Shown piece after piece: positions 42,168-50,779 of a stretch of DNA of 64,000 nucleotides. Source of the DNA: Palauibacter sp022826685 (lineage in GTDB: Bacteria > Gemmatimonadota > Gemmatimonadetes > Palauibacterales > Palauibacteraceae); assembly GCF_965221685.1 (NCBI RefSeq), contig NZ_OZ244907.1; one strand, 5' to 3'. The notes below the pieces were generated by a model. The model saw only the letters and a program-made list of their open reading frames with translations, made no database searches and was not told the DNA's origin. How positions within the stretch are numbered: the first letter of the stretch is position 1; the number at the start of each line of letters is the position of its first letter. Made by a program: the position numbers and the translations under genes.

Positions 42168-44419
42168 AGGAGCGCTCCTCCCTCCGTGAAGGAGCGCTGC
42201 TGCACCTGCCGCCGCCGCGCGAGCCGCAGCACGCCGACGAGGACGAAGAGCAGCGGGACGCCGGCGAGGTTCCCGTACCGGGTCAGGTCCGGGAGCCATT
42301 CGTTGGGGAAGAGGAGGAGCGGCGGCGCGCGGTCCTTGGACCGGATCGAGATCAGCGCCTCGTCCTGGGCGAGCCAGTCGATCGCGTTCTGGAAGAAGAT
42401 CATCCCGGCCAGCCCGGACATCGACTGCTGAAGCGTCTCGTCGTGGACCAGCGACGAGGAGCCCGCGAGGACGATGCGGCCACCGCCCGGCTGCGTGTAG
42501 GCCAGGGCGAGTATCTCCGTCGTCACGTCTTCCTCCGAGATCTCCCCGCCCGGCGCGATGATCGCGGCCCAGTCCTGCATCGCGTCGATCGAGAGCGGGG
42601 TCTGGAGTCGACCACCTCCCTCCGAAGTCGCGAGAAGCGGCGTCACGAGCGTGCTGTCCTCCACCTCGACGAGGAGCGGACTTCCGAATCGGATCGGCAC
42701 GTTGGCCACTCCGTCCACGATCACATGTTCGGAGGCTGGCTGGGCGAGCGCCCACGGCGGATACGGTACGATGAGGGCGCCGCCCTGGGACGGCACCTGT
42801 ACCTGTTCGTGGAGCAGGAAGTCGAAGGCCAGCGACGGGACGATGCCGAGTCCTCGCGCCTGCAGCAGCGAATCGAGCGCCGGATCGAAGGTCGGGCCCG
42901 CGTAGAGCGCCTGCATGTCCGCCGTCACGCCCGACTTCAGGATGAAGAGGCTCCCGCCCTCGTCGACGAAGCGGCTCAGGATCTCGCCGGCCGCGGGCTC
43001 GAGCGGCGTCCGGCCGCCGGCGATCACGAGTATGTCGATCGAATCCGGCACCGCCGCGGTCGTCGAGTCGACGCGGAACTCCATCAGGTCGTACTCCAGG
43101 GCGAGGCGGCCGCGGGCGAGCCGAAGCCCCGCGTCCAGACTCAGTTCGCCGTGTCCGGTCAGGATTCCGATGGTGGGACGTTCCGGGCGCGTGAGGGCGC
43201 GGATCATCGAGGCGAGACGGTATTCGAGGTCCGCCGTCTGCCGGACGAGCGGGACAATCTGGCTCTCGCCCGCGTACTGGATCGCGAGCGCGAAGTAGCG
43301 CTCCTGATACGACACCTCGTCATCGGCGCGAATCTGGAACGGCACGGGGCGGATGCCGAGCAGGCCCGCCTCCTCCTGCGCGTCGGGGTCCTCGTCGGGG
43401 TTCGCGCGGACGAGGTTCACGTTGGCGCCGCCGGTTGCATCGAGATCCCGGAGGAGATCATTCACGTCCCGGCTCACCGGCTCGAGTTGCACCGGCAGTT
43501 CCGCGGATTGGAAGAGCTTGATCGTGACGAGGTCGTCGAGACCGCGCAGCAGGTCGGCCGTCGGCGGGGAGAGCGTGTAGACCTTGCCGGGCGTGAGGTC
43601 GAGCCGGCCGCGCAACTGCGCGCCCGCCAGCGCGGCGAAGACGGCGATCCCGACGAGGCCGAGCACGCCCACGCGCAGCCGCCCGTACGCCGGTCTGTTG
43701 CGGCTCAGGCGTTCGCGCATGACGGAGAAATACGTGAGCGAGAAGAACGCCGTCCCGAGCGCGGCGAAGTACAGGACGTCCCGCAGGTCGATCACGCCTC
43801 GCGCCACGTTCGAGAAGTGCCCGAGCACGCCCAGCCGCGTCGCCACCGCCGCGAGCGGGGCGGGGAGGGAGAGGGTGACCGTGGGAAGTCCGATGAGGTA
43901 GAGGGCGAAGCTGACCGTGACGCCGATGATGAACGCGGTCACCTGATTTCTCGTGAGCGAGGAGGCCCACAGCCCGACCGCGATGAGTGCCGATATGAGG
44001 AACATCGATCCCAGGTACTGGGAGAAGACGACCCCCCACTGAAGGTCGGCGCCGAAGGTGAGGCCGAGCGGGATGCCCAGCGTCCCCGCCATCGCGATCA
44101 GCAGGAAGAAGAGGACGCCGAGGAACTTGCCGAGCAGGAACTCCGCGACCTGGATCGGCTGCGCGAGCACGAGTTCGAGCGTCCCCGCGTTCCGCTCCTC
44201 CGCGAACGACCGCATGCAGACGGCCGGAATGAAGAAGAGCAGAAGCCACGGGAGGAGCGACAGCATGGGCCGCAACGAGGCCTCGCCGAGGAGGTAGGCC
44301 TCCTGGAAGTAGAAGTAGAAGTTGATCCCGAGGAAGATGACGAGGAGGATGTAGGCGGTCGCGTGGTCGAAGTAGCCCGCGAACTCCCGCTTCGCGACCG
44401 TCAGGATGCGGCCGATCAT
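42164..44419 (-). CDS. ABC-2 permease fused to GldG-like domain
   Basis: A 751-residue fusion. Residues 1-240 form a six-helix ABC-2 permease of GldF/NosY type (REFAGYFDHATAYILLVIFLG, FAEERNAGTLELVLAQPI). A further helix (about 250-275) leads to a GldG/IFT52-like extracytoplasmic domain (TLSPPTADLLRGLDDLVTIKLF, IGILTGHGE, PDSIDILVIAGGRTPL), closed by a C-terminal helix. GldF and GldG are usually separate proteins. The ATG overlaps the ATPase stop (ATGA) and has GGAGG upstream. The transported substrate is unknown. Confidence 0.87.
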   Translation of the reverse strand: MIGRILTVAKREFAGYFDHATAYILLVIFLGINFYFYFQEAYLLGEASLRPMLSLLPWLLLFFIPAVCMRSFAEERNAGTLELVLAQPIQVAEFLLGKFLGVLFFLLIAMAGTLGIPLGLTFGADLQWGVVFSQYLGSMFLISALIAVGLWASSLTRNQVTAFIIGVTVSFALYLIGLPTVTLSLPAPLAAVATRLGVLGHFSNVARGVIDLRDVLYFAALGTAFFSLTYFSVMRERLSRNRPAYGRLRVGVLGLVGIAVFAALAGAQLRGRLDLTPGKVYTLSPPTADLLRGLDDLVTIKLFQSAELPVQLEPVSRDVNDLLRDLDATGGANVNLVRANPDEDPDAQEEAGLLGIRPVPFQIRADDEVSYQERYFALAIQYAGESQIVPLVRQTADLEYRLASMIRALTRPERPTIGILTGHGELSLDAGLRLARGRLALEYDLMEFRVDSTTAAVPDSIDILVIAGGRTPLEPAAGEILSRFVDEGGSLFILKSGVTADMQALYAGPTFDPALDSLLQARGLGIVPSLAFDFLLHEQVQVPSQGGALIVPYPPWALAQPASEHVIVDGVANVPIRFGSPLLVEVEDSTLVTPLLATSEGGGRLQTPLSIDAMQDWAAIIAPGGEISEEDVTTEILALAYTQPGGGRIVLAGSSSLVHDETLQQSMSGLAGMIFFQNAIDWLAQDEALISIRSKDRAPPLLLFPNEWLPDLTRYGNLAGVPLLFVLVGVLRLARRRQVQQRSFTEGGALL

Positions 44420-45450
44420 GCGTCCACCTCCTCGCCCGCTTCCGGAGCCTCGTCGGACATGGCACCGGGGGTCTCGTCGCCGGTCTCGTCGACCGTCTCG
44501 TCCGCCGGCCCCGTGCTCTCGGCGGTGAGCCGGTGGAAGAGATCCTCCAGGCTCGCCTGGGCCAGGTGCAGTTCCCACAGCGGCCAGCCCCGCGCGGCGG
44601 CGAGTCGCGAGATGTCCGGCCGCGGGTCCTGGCCGGAAGCGCCTTCGACCGCGAACCGGGCGCGCCCGCCCGCGTCCGCTTCGACGGCGTCGGCGCGGGC
44701 CACGGAAGGGAGATCGCCCATGGCCTCCCCCGCGGCATCCGCCGGAGCCGCGAGTTCGACCATCACCCGGGCGCCGCCCTGTCCCGCGACGAGTTCGTCG
44801 ACGGAACCGTCGGCGACGATCCGCCCCTCGTTGATGATGACGACGCGCGAGCACGTCTTCCGCACCTCCTGCATCACGTGCGTGCTCAGGAGGACGGTGC
44901 GGTCGGTCCCCACGTCGCGGATGAGGCTGCGAATCTCGACGCGCTGGTTCGGATCGAGTCCCTCGGTCGGCTCGTCGAGGATGAGGATCTCCGGCTGCGA
45001 GAGGATGGCCTGCGCGAGGCCGACGCGCTGCCGATAGCCCTTCGAGAGCTGGTTGATCGGGCGGTAGTAGACGGCTTCGATGCCGGTCTGCGCGACGACA
45101 TCGTCGGTCCGCGCGCGGATCTCGCCGGCGCTCATCCCGCGCAGCCGGCCCATGAAGGTGATGTATTCGCCGGCGAGCATGTCCCGGTACAGCGGGTTCG
45201 TCTCGGGCAGGTAGCCGATGCGCCGCCGCAGTTCGACGGGGTGGTCCTCGATGGACAGGCCATCGATGGAGATCGTGCCCCCATCGGGCTCGAGGTACTG
45301 CGTGAGGAGCCGCATGGTCGTCGTCTTACCCGCGCCGTTCGGCCCGAGGAAGCCAACGACTTCGCCGCGGTCGATCGAGAACGTCGCGGAGTCGACCGCG
45401 ACCGTCTCGCCGAACCTCTTCACAACATCGGTAAGCGATACGAGTGACAT
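44416..45450 (-). CDS. ABC transporter ATPase (GldA-like)
   Basis: The 344 residues have Walker A GPNGAGKTTT, signature LSKGYRQRVGLAQAI, Walker B ILILDEPTEGLDPNQ and the switch His (LLSTHVMQEV). A long C-terminal extension with acidic repeats ends DETVDETGDETPGAMSDE. It energises the fused permease downstream and is the first gene of the three-gene operon. It is divergent from the glycosyltransferase-like gene across 264 bases. Confidence 0.9.
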   Translation of the reverse strand: MSLVSLTDVVKRFGETVAVDSATFSIDRGEVVGFLGPNGAGKTTTMRLLTQYLEPDGGTISIDGLSIEDHPVELRRRIGYLPETNPLYRDMLAGEYITFMGRLRGMSAGEIRARTDDVVAQTGIEAVYYRPINQLSKGYRQRVGLAQAILSQPEILILDEPTEGLDPNQRVEIRSLIRDVGTDRTVLLSTHVMQEVRKTCSRVVIINEGRIVADGSVDELVAGQGGARVMVELAAPADAAGEAMGDLPSVARADAVEADAGGRARFAVEGASGQDPRPDISRLAAARGWPLWELHLAQASLEDLFHRLTAESTGPADETVDETGDETPGAMSDEAPEAGEEVDA

Positions 45451-45714
45451 GCGAGTGATGTCGGATCCGGGTTGGAGTGTGCGAAACGCCCGCAGTCAAC
45501 GGAACGTCGCCGGGCGAACCCGCCGATGGACAGCCGAGCGGGGTCGAATTGTTGCCCGCGCCGCGGCCATGTCCGGGCCGTCTCCCGACGGGGCGGGAAA
45601 GGTAGATGGGGCGCGGTGCGAGTCAAGCGCCGCCGGGCCTGTGGGCGGATGCTGCCGGCGGGCCGTCGCGGGTCATCGCAGACAGGCCGGTGGCTGGGGT
45701 GTAGCTTCCCCGGC

Positions 45715-47655
45715 ATGAACGTACTCCTCGATGCCGGCCGGCGCGTGGTGGGACTCGCGCTGGTCGTGCTCGTCGCCGTCCCCGTCTTCGTGGTCCTCGA
45801 TCCGTCTGCGCCTCCGGGCGCGCCGGATGACCTCATGCGTCGGTCCGGGTTCGAGCACTGGACGTACAGTTGGGGCGTTACGGCCGGCGTCTGGACCCTC
45901 CTCGTGGTCGCGGTCGCCGTCCTGGCAGGGGCGTTCGGGGGAGGGAGGCTGTCCGCCATTCTCACCCGGATCGGGCGGGTGATCGAGCGGCCGCCCGCGT
46001 GGTCCGCAGCCGCGTTCATGGGGCTCTTGGGCGCCGGGCTGACGGTCGCGGTCGCGCTGGTCGTGTTCGAGGGACGACCGGTCCTCAACGACGCGAGCGT
46101 GCAGCTCCTGCAGGCCCGCTACTTCGCTGCCGGGGAATTGGCCGGGCCTCCGCTCTCGATGCCCGAGTTCTGGGTGATGCAGTTCATGGTCCCCACCGCC
46201 GCGGGATGGGTGTCCCAGTACCCGCCCGGGCAGGCCCTGTGGCTTGCTGCGGGATTCAAGCTGGGCGGTGCGTGGATCGCCATGGCCGCAGCCATGGGAA
46301 TCCTGGGTGTCTTCTCGGTGCTGTCGTTCGAACGTCTGCTCCCCGGTCGAATCGCGGTCGCTCGACTCGGCGCCCTGCTCGCCGTCACCAGCCCCATGCT
46401 GCTGGCCCTGGCCGGAGCCTACATGAACCACGCGACCGTGGCGGCCTTCGCCGCGCTCGCCCTCTGGCTCTCGCTCCGGGCCGAGACGGGCCGGGCCGTG
46501 TGGGCGCTGGCGGCGGGCGGCTCGATGGGCTTCATGGTCACGATGCGCCCGGTCTCCGGCCTGCTCATCGGCGCCGCCGTGACGGCCGGCGTGTGGCTCA
46601 CCGCGCCACGGCGGGAACCGGGCCTGCACCGGCCGTGGCTCCTGCGCCGCTTCGCCTGGTGGGTGCTGGGCGGCCTCCCGTTCGCGGTCGGTTTCGGCTG
46701 GTTCAACGCCCGCTTCTTCGGCAGCCCGCTCACCCTCGGCTACACGGCCGCCGCCGGCCCGAGCCACGGCCTCGGCTTCCACATCGACCCTTGGGGCCGC
46801 ATGTATGGCTTCACGCAGGCCTTGGGCTATACGTCGGCCGAACTGCTTTCGGTCGGGCGCGAACTCTTCGGCGCCGTGCTACCGGTTGCCGCCCTCATTG
46901 GACTCTACCTTCTCTTCGCCCGCCGCCTGCGGCGCGGCGAGCGCCTCCTCGTCGCATGGGCGCTCCTGCCGATCCTGGCGAGCGCGCTCTACTGGCATCA
47001 CGACCTAGTGTTCGGGCCGCGCATGCTCGGGGAGGCCGTGCCTGCGTGGTGCGCGCTTCTCGTCCTCGCTGCGGTCGGTCTCGCGCGCGCAGGCCGCCGC
47101 CCGTGGCTGTCCGACGGGATCGCCGTCCTCGTCCTCGTCTCCCTGGGTTACGGCCTGGCCGTGGGTGGAGTGGAGCGCGTCGTGCGACTGGGAGGCCGCG
47201 CCCCGCTCGTTCCCGAGATCGCGGAGTCCGGCCCGTTGCTCGTGTTCGTGCACGAGTCCTGGCAGGACCGGATCGGCGCCCGGCTCGCCGCGCGGCCCAT
47301 GAGGCTCGACAGCGTTCGGGCGCTCATCAATCAGTACTCGCCCTGCCGCCTCGAAGGTGCCCTCGTCGGAGCGCAGCGACCGGAAGAGGTCGTCGATCGG
47401 TGTCGGCGCGAGGCGGCGGCCGACCGGCTCGGCCTGATGGGCCTCACGAGCTACGTGTGGCGTGGCGACCTGCCCGGGCTCGGCGGTTCGGGTGTGCTTT
47501 GGACCCGGGATCTCGGGCCGGAAGCGAACGCGCGCCTCATCGAGGCATCCCCCGACCGAACGCCCCTCTTCGTGCTCCCGGACAGTGCGAGCGCCGGCCT
47601 CGTCGTCCCCTACGAGATCGGCGTGGCGGCCCTCTGGGGCCCCGCCCCGCCGTAG
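45715..47655 (+). CDS. Polytopic membrane protein, glycosyltransferase-39-like
   Basis: About 646 residues with ten or more transmembrane helices, a first-loop Asp-containing segment (FEGRPVLNDASVQLLQARYF) and a soluble C-terminal domain of about 150 residues. This topology and the loop resemble GT-C enzymes of the ArnT/PMT type, which transfer sugars from lipid carriers. The identification is by topology rather than clear motifs, so confidence in function is low. The start is the ATG at 45715, which opens directly into the first helix; earlier in-frame starts add Arg-rich sequence. Confidence 0.65.
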   Translation: MNVLLDAGRRVVGLALVVLVAVPVFVVLDPSAPPGAPDDLMRRSGFEHWTYSWGVTAGVWTLLVVAVAVLAGAFGGGRLSAILTRIGRVIERPPAWSAAAFMGLLGAGLTVAVALVVFEGRPVLNDASVQLLQARYFAAGELAGPPLSMPEFWVMQFMVPTAAGWVSQYPPGQALWLAAGFKLGGAWIAMAAAMGILGVFSVLSFERLLPGRIAVARLGALLAVTSPMLLALAGAYMNHATVAAFAALALWLSLRAETGRAVWALAAGGSMGFMVTMRPVSGLLIGAAVTAGVWLTAPRREPGLHRPWLLRRFAWWVLGGLPFAVGFGWFNARFFGSPLTLGYTAAAGPSHGLGFHIDPWGRMYGFTQALGYTSAELLSVGRELFGAVLPVAALIGLYLLFARRLRRGERLLVAWALLPILASALYWHHDLVFGPRMLGEAVPAWCALLVLAAVGLARAGRRPWLSDGIAVLVLVSLGYGLAVGGVERVVRLGGRAPLVPEIAESGPLLVFVHESWQDRIGARLAARPMRLDSVRALINQYSPCRLEGALVGAQRPEEVVDRCRREAAADRLGLMGLTSYVWRGDLPGLGGSGVLWTRDLGPEANARLIEASPDRTPLFVLPDSASAGLVVPYEIGVAALWGPAPP

Positions 47656-47683
47656 CAGCCCGCGACAAAGCTCCGCTGCCAGC

Positions 47684-48100
47684 TCAGGCGTGCGATTCCG
47701 GCGCTGTCGGAACGACGAGTTCGAGTTCCGTGTGGCGGGCGATGGTGTCGAAGTCGCGATTCCGGGCCAGCAGGGGGCGACGCGCATCCAGGGCCGCAGC
47801 GGCGACCAGGCAGGCTGCCGTGGACCGAATCGTACGTCCCGCCCGCTGACACGTGCGGTAGATCCGCGCTGCGCTCCGGAACTGGCCCAGCGAGTCGGGG
47901 ATCAGGATCTCGAAGCGGCCGAGCAGCCTCAACAGATCCAGCTCCTCGGATTCGCTACGACAACCTGCGAGTAGTTCCATGACTGCGGGAGCAGGCGTGG
48001 CGACCGGGCTCCCGGTCTGTACGGCGTGTCTCAGACTGACGTTGACGGGACTTTCAGTGCGGCGCAGGTATTCGATCCACGCGGACGTGTCGACGATCAC
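47684..48100 (-). CDS. vapC: VapC-type PIN-domain ribonuclease toxin
   Basis: The 138-residue PIN domain has the expected acidic residues: Asp4 (VIVDTSAWIEYL), a Glu in PAVMELLAG, and the later DARRPLLARNRDFDTIARHT block. VapC toxins cleave RNA and are neutralised by the adjacent antitoxin. The GTG start overlaps the antitoxin stop by four bases (GTGA). Confidence 0.87.
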   Translation of the reverse strand: MIVDTSAWIEYLRRTESPVNVSLRHAVQTGSPVATPAPAVMELLAGCRSESEELDLLRLLGRFEILIPDSLGQFRSAARIYRTCQRAGRTIRSTAACLVAAAALDARRPLLARNRDFDTIARHTELELVVPTAPESHA

Positions 48101-48513
48101 GGGAGGGCGCCGGGGTTGCCGTCTCGCATTGCCTCCAGATCCCCCTCCCAGCCCACACCCTGCATGGCGAGCGCCTCCTCCTTCGTCATCGGGACGAAAG
48201 CCTGGCGGGCCAGCGCCTCCGCCACGGCCGCCGACCAGTCGGCCAGTCCGTACCGCCGGCGCACCGCCTCCAGGTCGTGCTCCGGCAACCTCACTTCCAG
48301 ATCGACGAACCGCAGGCCGGCGGACTCGGCGGTCCCGAATGGCGGTCCCGTCTCTCGCACCGCACCAGTGCTTCCGCCCCGCAACTCGCGCGCGCGCGCA
48401 GCCCGCAGCGCCCGCCGAACCCACGCGGACACCGTGACGCGGTTACGTCGCGCCGCATCGCGGATCTCATCGAGCTCTGCCTCCGGCATCACCACCTGCA
48501 GTCGCGTACTCAT
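48097..48513 (-). CDS. vapB: VapB-type antitoxin with two DNA-binding-like segments
   Basis: 138 residues, longer than usual for VapB. The first 45 form an Arc/MetJ-like ribbon-helix-helix (TRLQVVMPEAELDEIRDAAR, VTVSAWVRRALR). A second segment (FVDLEVRLPEHDLEAVRRRYG, WSAAVAEALARQAF) looks like another ribbon-helix-helix unit, followed by a C-terminal tail that should contact the toxin. A palindrome lies just upstream of the ATG, suggesting autoregulation. Confidence 0.8.
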   Translation of the reverse strand: MSTRLQVVMPEAELDEIRDAARRNRVTVSAWVRRALRAARARELRGGSTGAVRETGPPFGTAESAGLRFVDLEVRLPEHDLEAVRRRYGLADWSAAVAEALARQAFVPMTKEEALAMQGVGWEGDLEAMRDGNPGALP

Positions 48514-48519
48514 GTGATA

Positions 48520-48532
48520 AGTATGATATACT
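48520..48532. promoter_or_regulatory. Palindromic operator upstream of vapBC
   Basis: The 13-base AGTAT-GAT-ATACT is a perfect inverted repeat in an AT-rich patch seven bases before the antitoxin ATG. Its position and symmetry fit binding of the ribbon-helix-helix antitoxin for autoregulation. Confidence 0.5.
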
Positions 48533-48584
48533 CAAAACGTTCACGCCAGGTGAAGCGACCCTCGAGCGCGGCGCCTGAAGATCT

Positions 48585-49583
48585 CTACGAGAAGGCGGCG
48601 TCGAAGGCGGTGGCGGAGGGAGGGAACGTCAGGGCCCGGAGCCGTTCGCAGGCTTCCCGGGCGCCGTGCTCGCGGTCCATGCCGCTGTCCTCCCACTCGA
48701 TCGAGAGGGGGCCCGCGTAGCCCACGCGGTCCAGCGCGCGGAGGATCTCCTCGAAGTTCACGCGCCCGCGCCCGATCGAGCGGAAGTCCCAGCCGCGGTC
48801 CGCATGCCCGAAGTCGAGGTGGCCTCCGAAGACACCCGAGCGGCGCGGCGTGTCGGCCCACCACACGTCCTTCATGTGGGCGTGGTGGATGCGGTCCGCG
48901 AACTCGAGGATGAAGCCGACGTAGTCGACACCCTGGTAGGCGAGGTGGCTGGGGTCGTAGTTGAAGCCGAACGCCGCATGCCCCCCCACGGTCTCCAGAG
49001 CACGCGCAGCGCTGGCGGCGTCGAACGCGATCTCCGTGGGGTGCACTTCGAGGGCGAACTTCACGTCCGCCGCGGCGAAGGCGTCGAGGATCGGGTTCCA
49101 GCGGTCGGCGAAGTCGGCGAAGCCGGCCTCCACGAAGCCGGGCGGGTGCGGGGGGAAGGCGTAGGCGGCGGCCCAGATCGAGCTGCCGGTGAAGCCGTTC
49201 ACGACCGGAACGCCGAGCGCAGCCGCCGCGGCAGCTGTCCGGTTCATTTCCGCCGCGGCCCGCCGCCGCACGCCCTCGGGCTCGCCGTCACCCCACACGC
49301 GCTCCGGCAGAATGAGCTGGTGGCGGGCGTCGATCGGATCGCACACGGCCTGACCGACGAGGTGGTTGGCGATCGCGTGCACCTCGAGGCCGTGGGCCGC
49401 CAGCAGATCGCGCTGCCCGGCGGCGTAGCCGTCTTCCTCCGTCGCGCGCACGACGTCGAAGTGGTCGCCCCAGCAGGCGAGCTCGAGCCCGTCGTAGCCC
49501 CACTCGGCCGCCTTCCCGGCGAGCACCGCCAGCGGCATGTCCGCCCACTGGCCTGTGAACAGCGTGATCGGTCGTGCACTCAT
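48585..49583 (-). CDS. Sugar phosphate isomerase/epimerase (AP endonuclease 2-like TIM barrel)
   Basis: 332 residues of the xylose-isomerase-like TIM barrel family: LFTGQWADMPLAVLAGKAAEWG at the start, then ALEVHPTEIAFD, FGFNYDPSHLAYQGVDYVGF and IGRGRVNFEEILRALDRVG, with metal ligands Glu, Asp, His and Glu spread across these blocks. The ATG overlaps the stop of the Gfo/Idh gene (ATGA). With the neighbouring dehydrogenase and transporter it suggests uptake and catabolism of a sugar or inositol-type compound. Confidence 0.88.
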   Translation of the reverse strand: MSARPITLFTGQWADMPLAVLAGKAAEWGYDGLELACWGDHFDVVRATEEDGYAAGQRDLLAAHGLEVHAIANHLVGQAVCDPIDARHQLILPERVWGDGEPEGVRRRAAAEMNRTAAAAAALGVPVVNGFTGSSIWAAAYAFPPHPPGFVEAGFADFADRWNPILDAFAAADVKFALEVHPTEIAFDAASAARALETVGGHAAFGFNYDPSHLAYQGVDYVGFILEFADRIHHAHMKDVWWADTPRRSGVFGGHLDFGHADRGWDFRSIGRGRVNFEEILRALDRVGYAGPLSIEWEDSGMDREHGAREACERLRALTFPPSATAFDAAFS

Positions 49584-50779
49584 CGCGTCGGCTCCCCCGG
49601 TCCCGCAGACGGCTCCCCCGGCGGCTCGTAGCGCGCGTCCACCCACGCGCCGCGTCGCCCGCTCTCCACCGCCCGTTCGAGGAAGTGAACCCCGCGCGCC
49701 CCGTCCCACACAGTGGGGAAGTCGAGGTCCGCCTCGTCCGGCCTCCGCCCCTCGTCGAGCGCTCCGATGGTCGAGATCACGCTCCGGTACAGGTTCGCGA
49801 ACCCCTCGATGAACCCCTCCGGATGGCCCGGCGGGACCCGCGAAGCCCGGGCCGCCTCGGGCGAGATCCAGCCGTGCCCCCGCCGCCGCGGCCGGGCCCG
49901 CCCGTCCGGCGTCCGGTGCCACAGCGTCTCCGCGTCGTCGTGCCGCCAGGCGATCGAGCCCTCGCTCCCGTACACGCGGATCGCGAGCCCGTTCTCCTCG
50001 CCCGCCGCCACCTGCGACACGGTGAGCGTTCCCCGCACGCCGTCGTTCCACCGCATGAGCAGGCTCGCGTCGTCTTCGAGACGCCGCCCCGGCACGAACG
50101 TCGTCAGCTCGCCGCACAGCGCCTCGACCTCCAGCCCGGTCACGTAGCGGGCCAGGTGATGCGCATGCGTCCCGATATCCCCCAGCGCCCCGGCGGCCCC
50201 CGCCTGCGCCGGATCCGTGCGCCACACCGCCTGCGGGTGCCCGGTCTCCTCGAGCGGCGTCGCCAGCCACCCTTGGAAGTACTCGAGTTGGATGCGGCGG
50301 ATGGTCCCCACGCGACCCTCGCGCACGATGGCGCGCGCGTCCTTGATCATCGGGTAGCCGCCGTAGTTGTGCGTGAGCGCGAACACCCGGTCCCCGGCCG
50401 CCACGAGCCGGCACAGCGCTTCGGCGTCCGCGGTCGTCGTCGTCAGCGGCTTGTCGCACACCACGTGGAAGCCCGCCTCGAGGAAGGTCCGCGCCACGTC
50501 GAAGTGGAGGTGGTTCGGCGTGACGATGATCACGAAGTCGAGCCGTCGATCCCGAGGCAGGGAAGCCTCGGCCTCCGCCATCTCCGCATAGTTTCCATAC
50601 ACGCGGTCCGGGTCGAGTCCGATCTCGGCCCCCTTGGTCGCGGACCGCTCCGGGTCCGAGGAGAAGGCGCCGGCCGCGATGCGCGCGAGGCCGTCGAGTT
50701 CCGCCGCCATCCGGTGCACGTCCCCGATGAAGGCGCCGGGTCCGCCCCCGACCATCCCGTAGCTCAGGCGACGAGTCAT
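49580..50779 (-). CDS. Gfo/Idh/MocA-family oxidoreductase
   Basis: The 399-residue NAD(P)-dependent dehydrogenase has an N-terminal Rossmann motif (YGMVGGGPGAFIGDVHRMAAEL), the catalytic-lysine loop CDKPLTTTTADAEAL (DKP in place of the more common EKP), and a C-terminal substrate domain with GDIGTHAHHLARYVTG. The order MFS transporter, Gfo/Idh, isomerase with four-base overlaps indicates one operon. The substrate is unknown. Confidence 0.9.
   Translation of the reverse strand: MTRRLSYGMVGGGPGAFIGDVHRMAAELDGLARIAAGAFSSDPERSATKGAEIGLDPDRVYGNYAEMAEAEASLPRDRRLDFVIIVTPNHLHFDVARTFLEAGFHVVCDKPLTTTTADAEALCRLVAAGDRVFALTHNYGGYPMIKDARAIVREGRVGTIRRIQLEYFQGWLATPLEETGHPQAVWRTDPAQAGAAGALGDIGTHAHHLARYVTGLEVEALCGELTTFVPGRRLEDDASLLMRWNDGVRGTLTVSQVAAGEENGLAIRVYGSEGSIAWRHDDAETLWHRTPDGRARPRRRGHGWISPEAARASRVPPGHPEGFIEGFANLYRSVISTIGALDEGRRPDEADLDFPTVWDGARGVHFLERAVESGRRGAWVDARYEPPGEPSAGPGEPTR

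Noticed and set aside
42443..45037. An 864-codon open frame on the plus strand
   Set aside because: It is antisense to the ABC operon, whose two proteins have full ABC motifs; composition is shadow-like.
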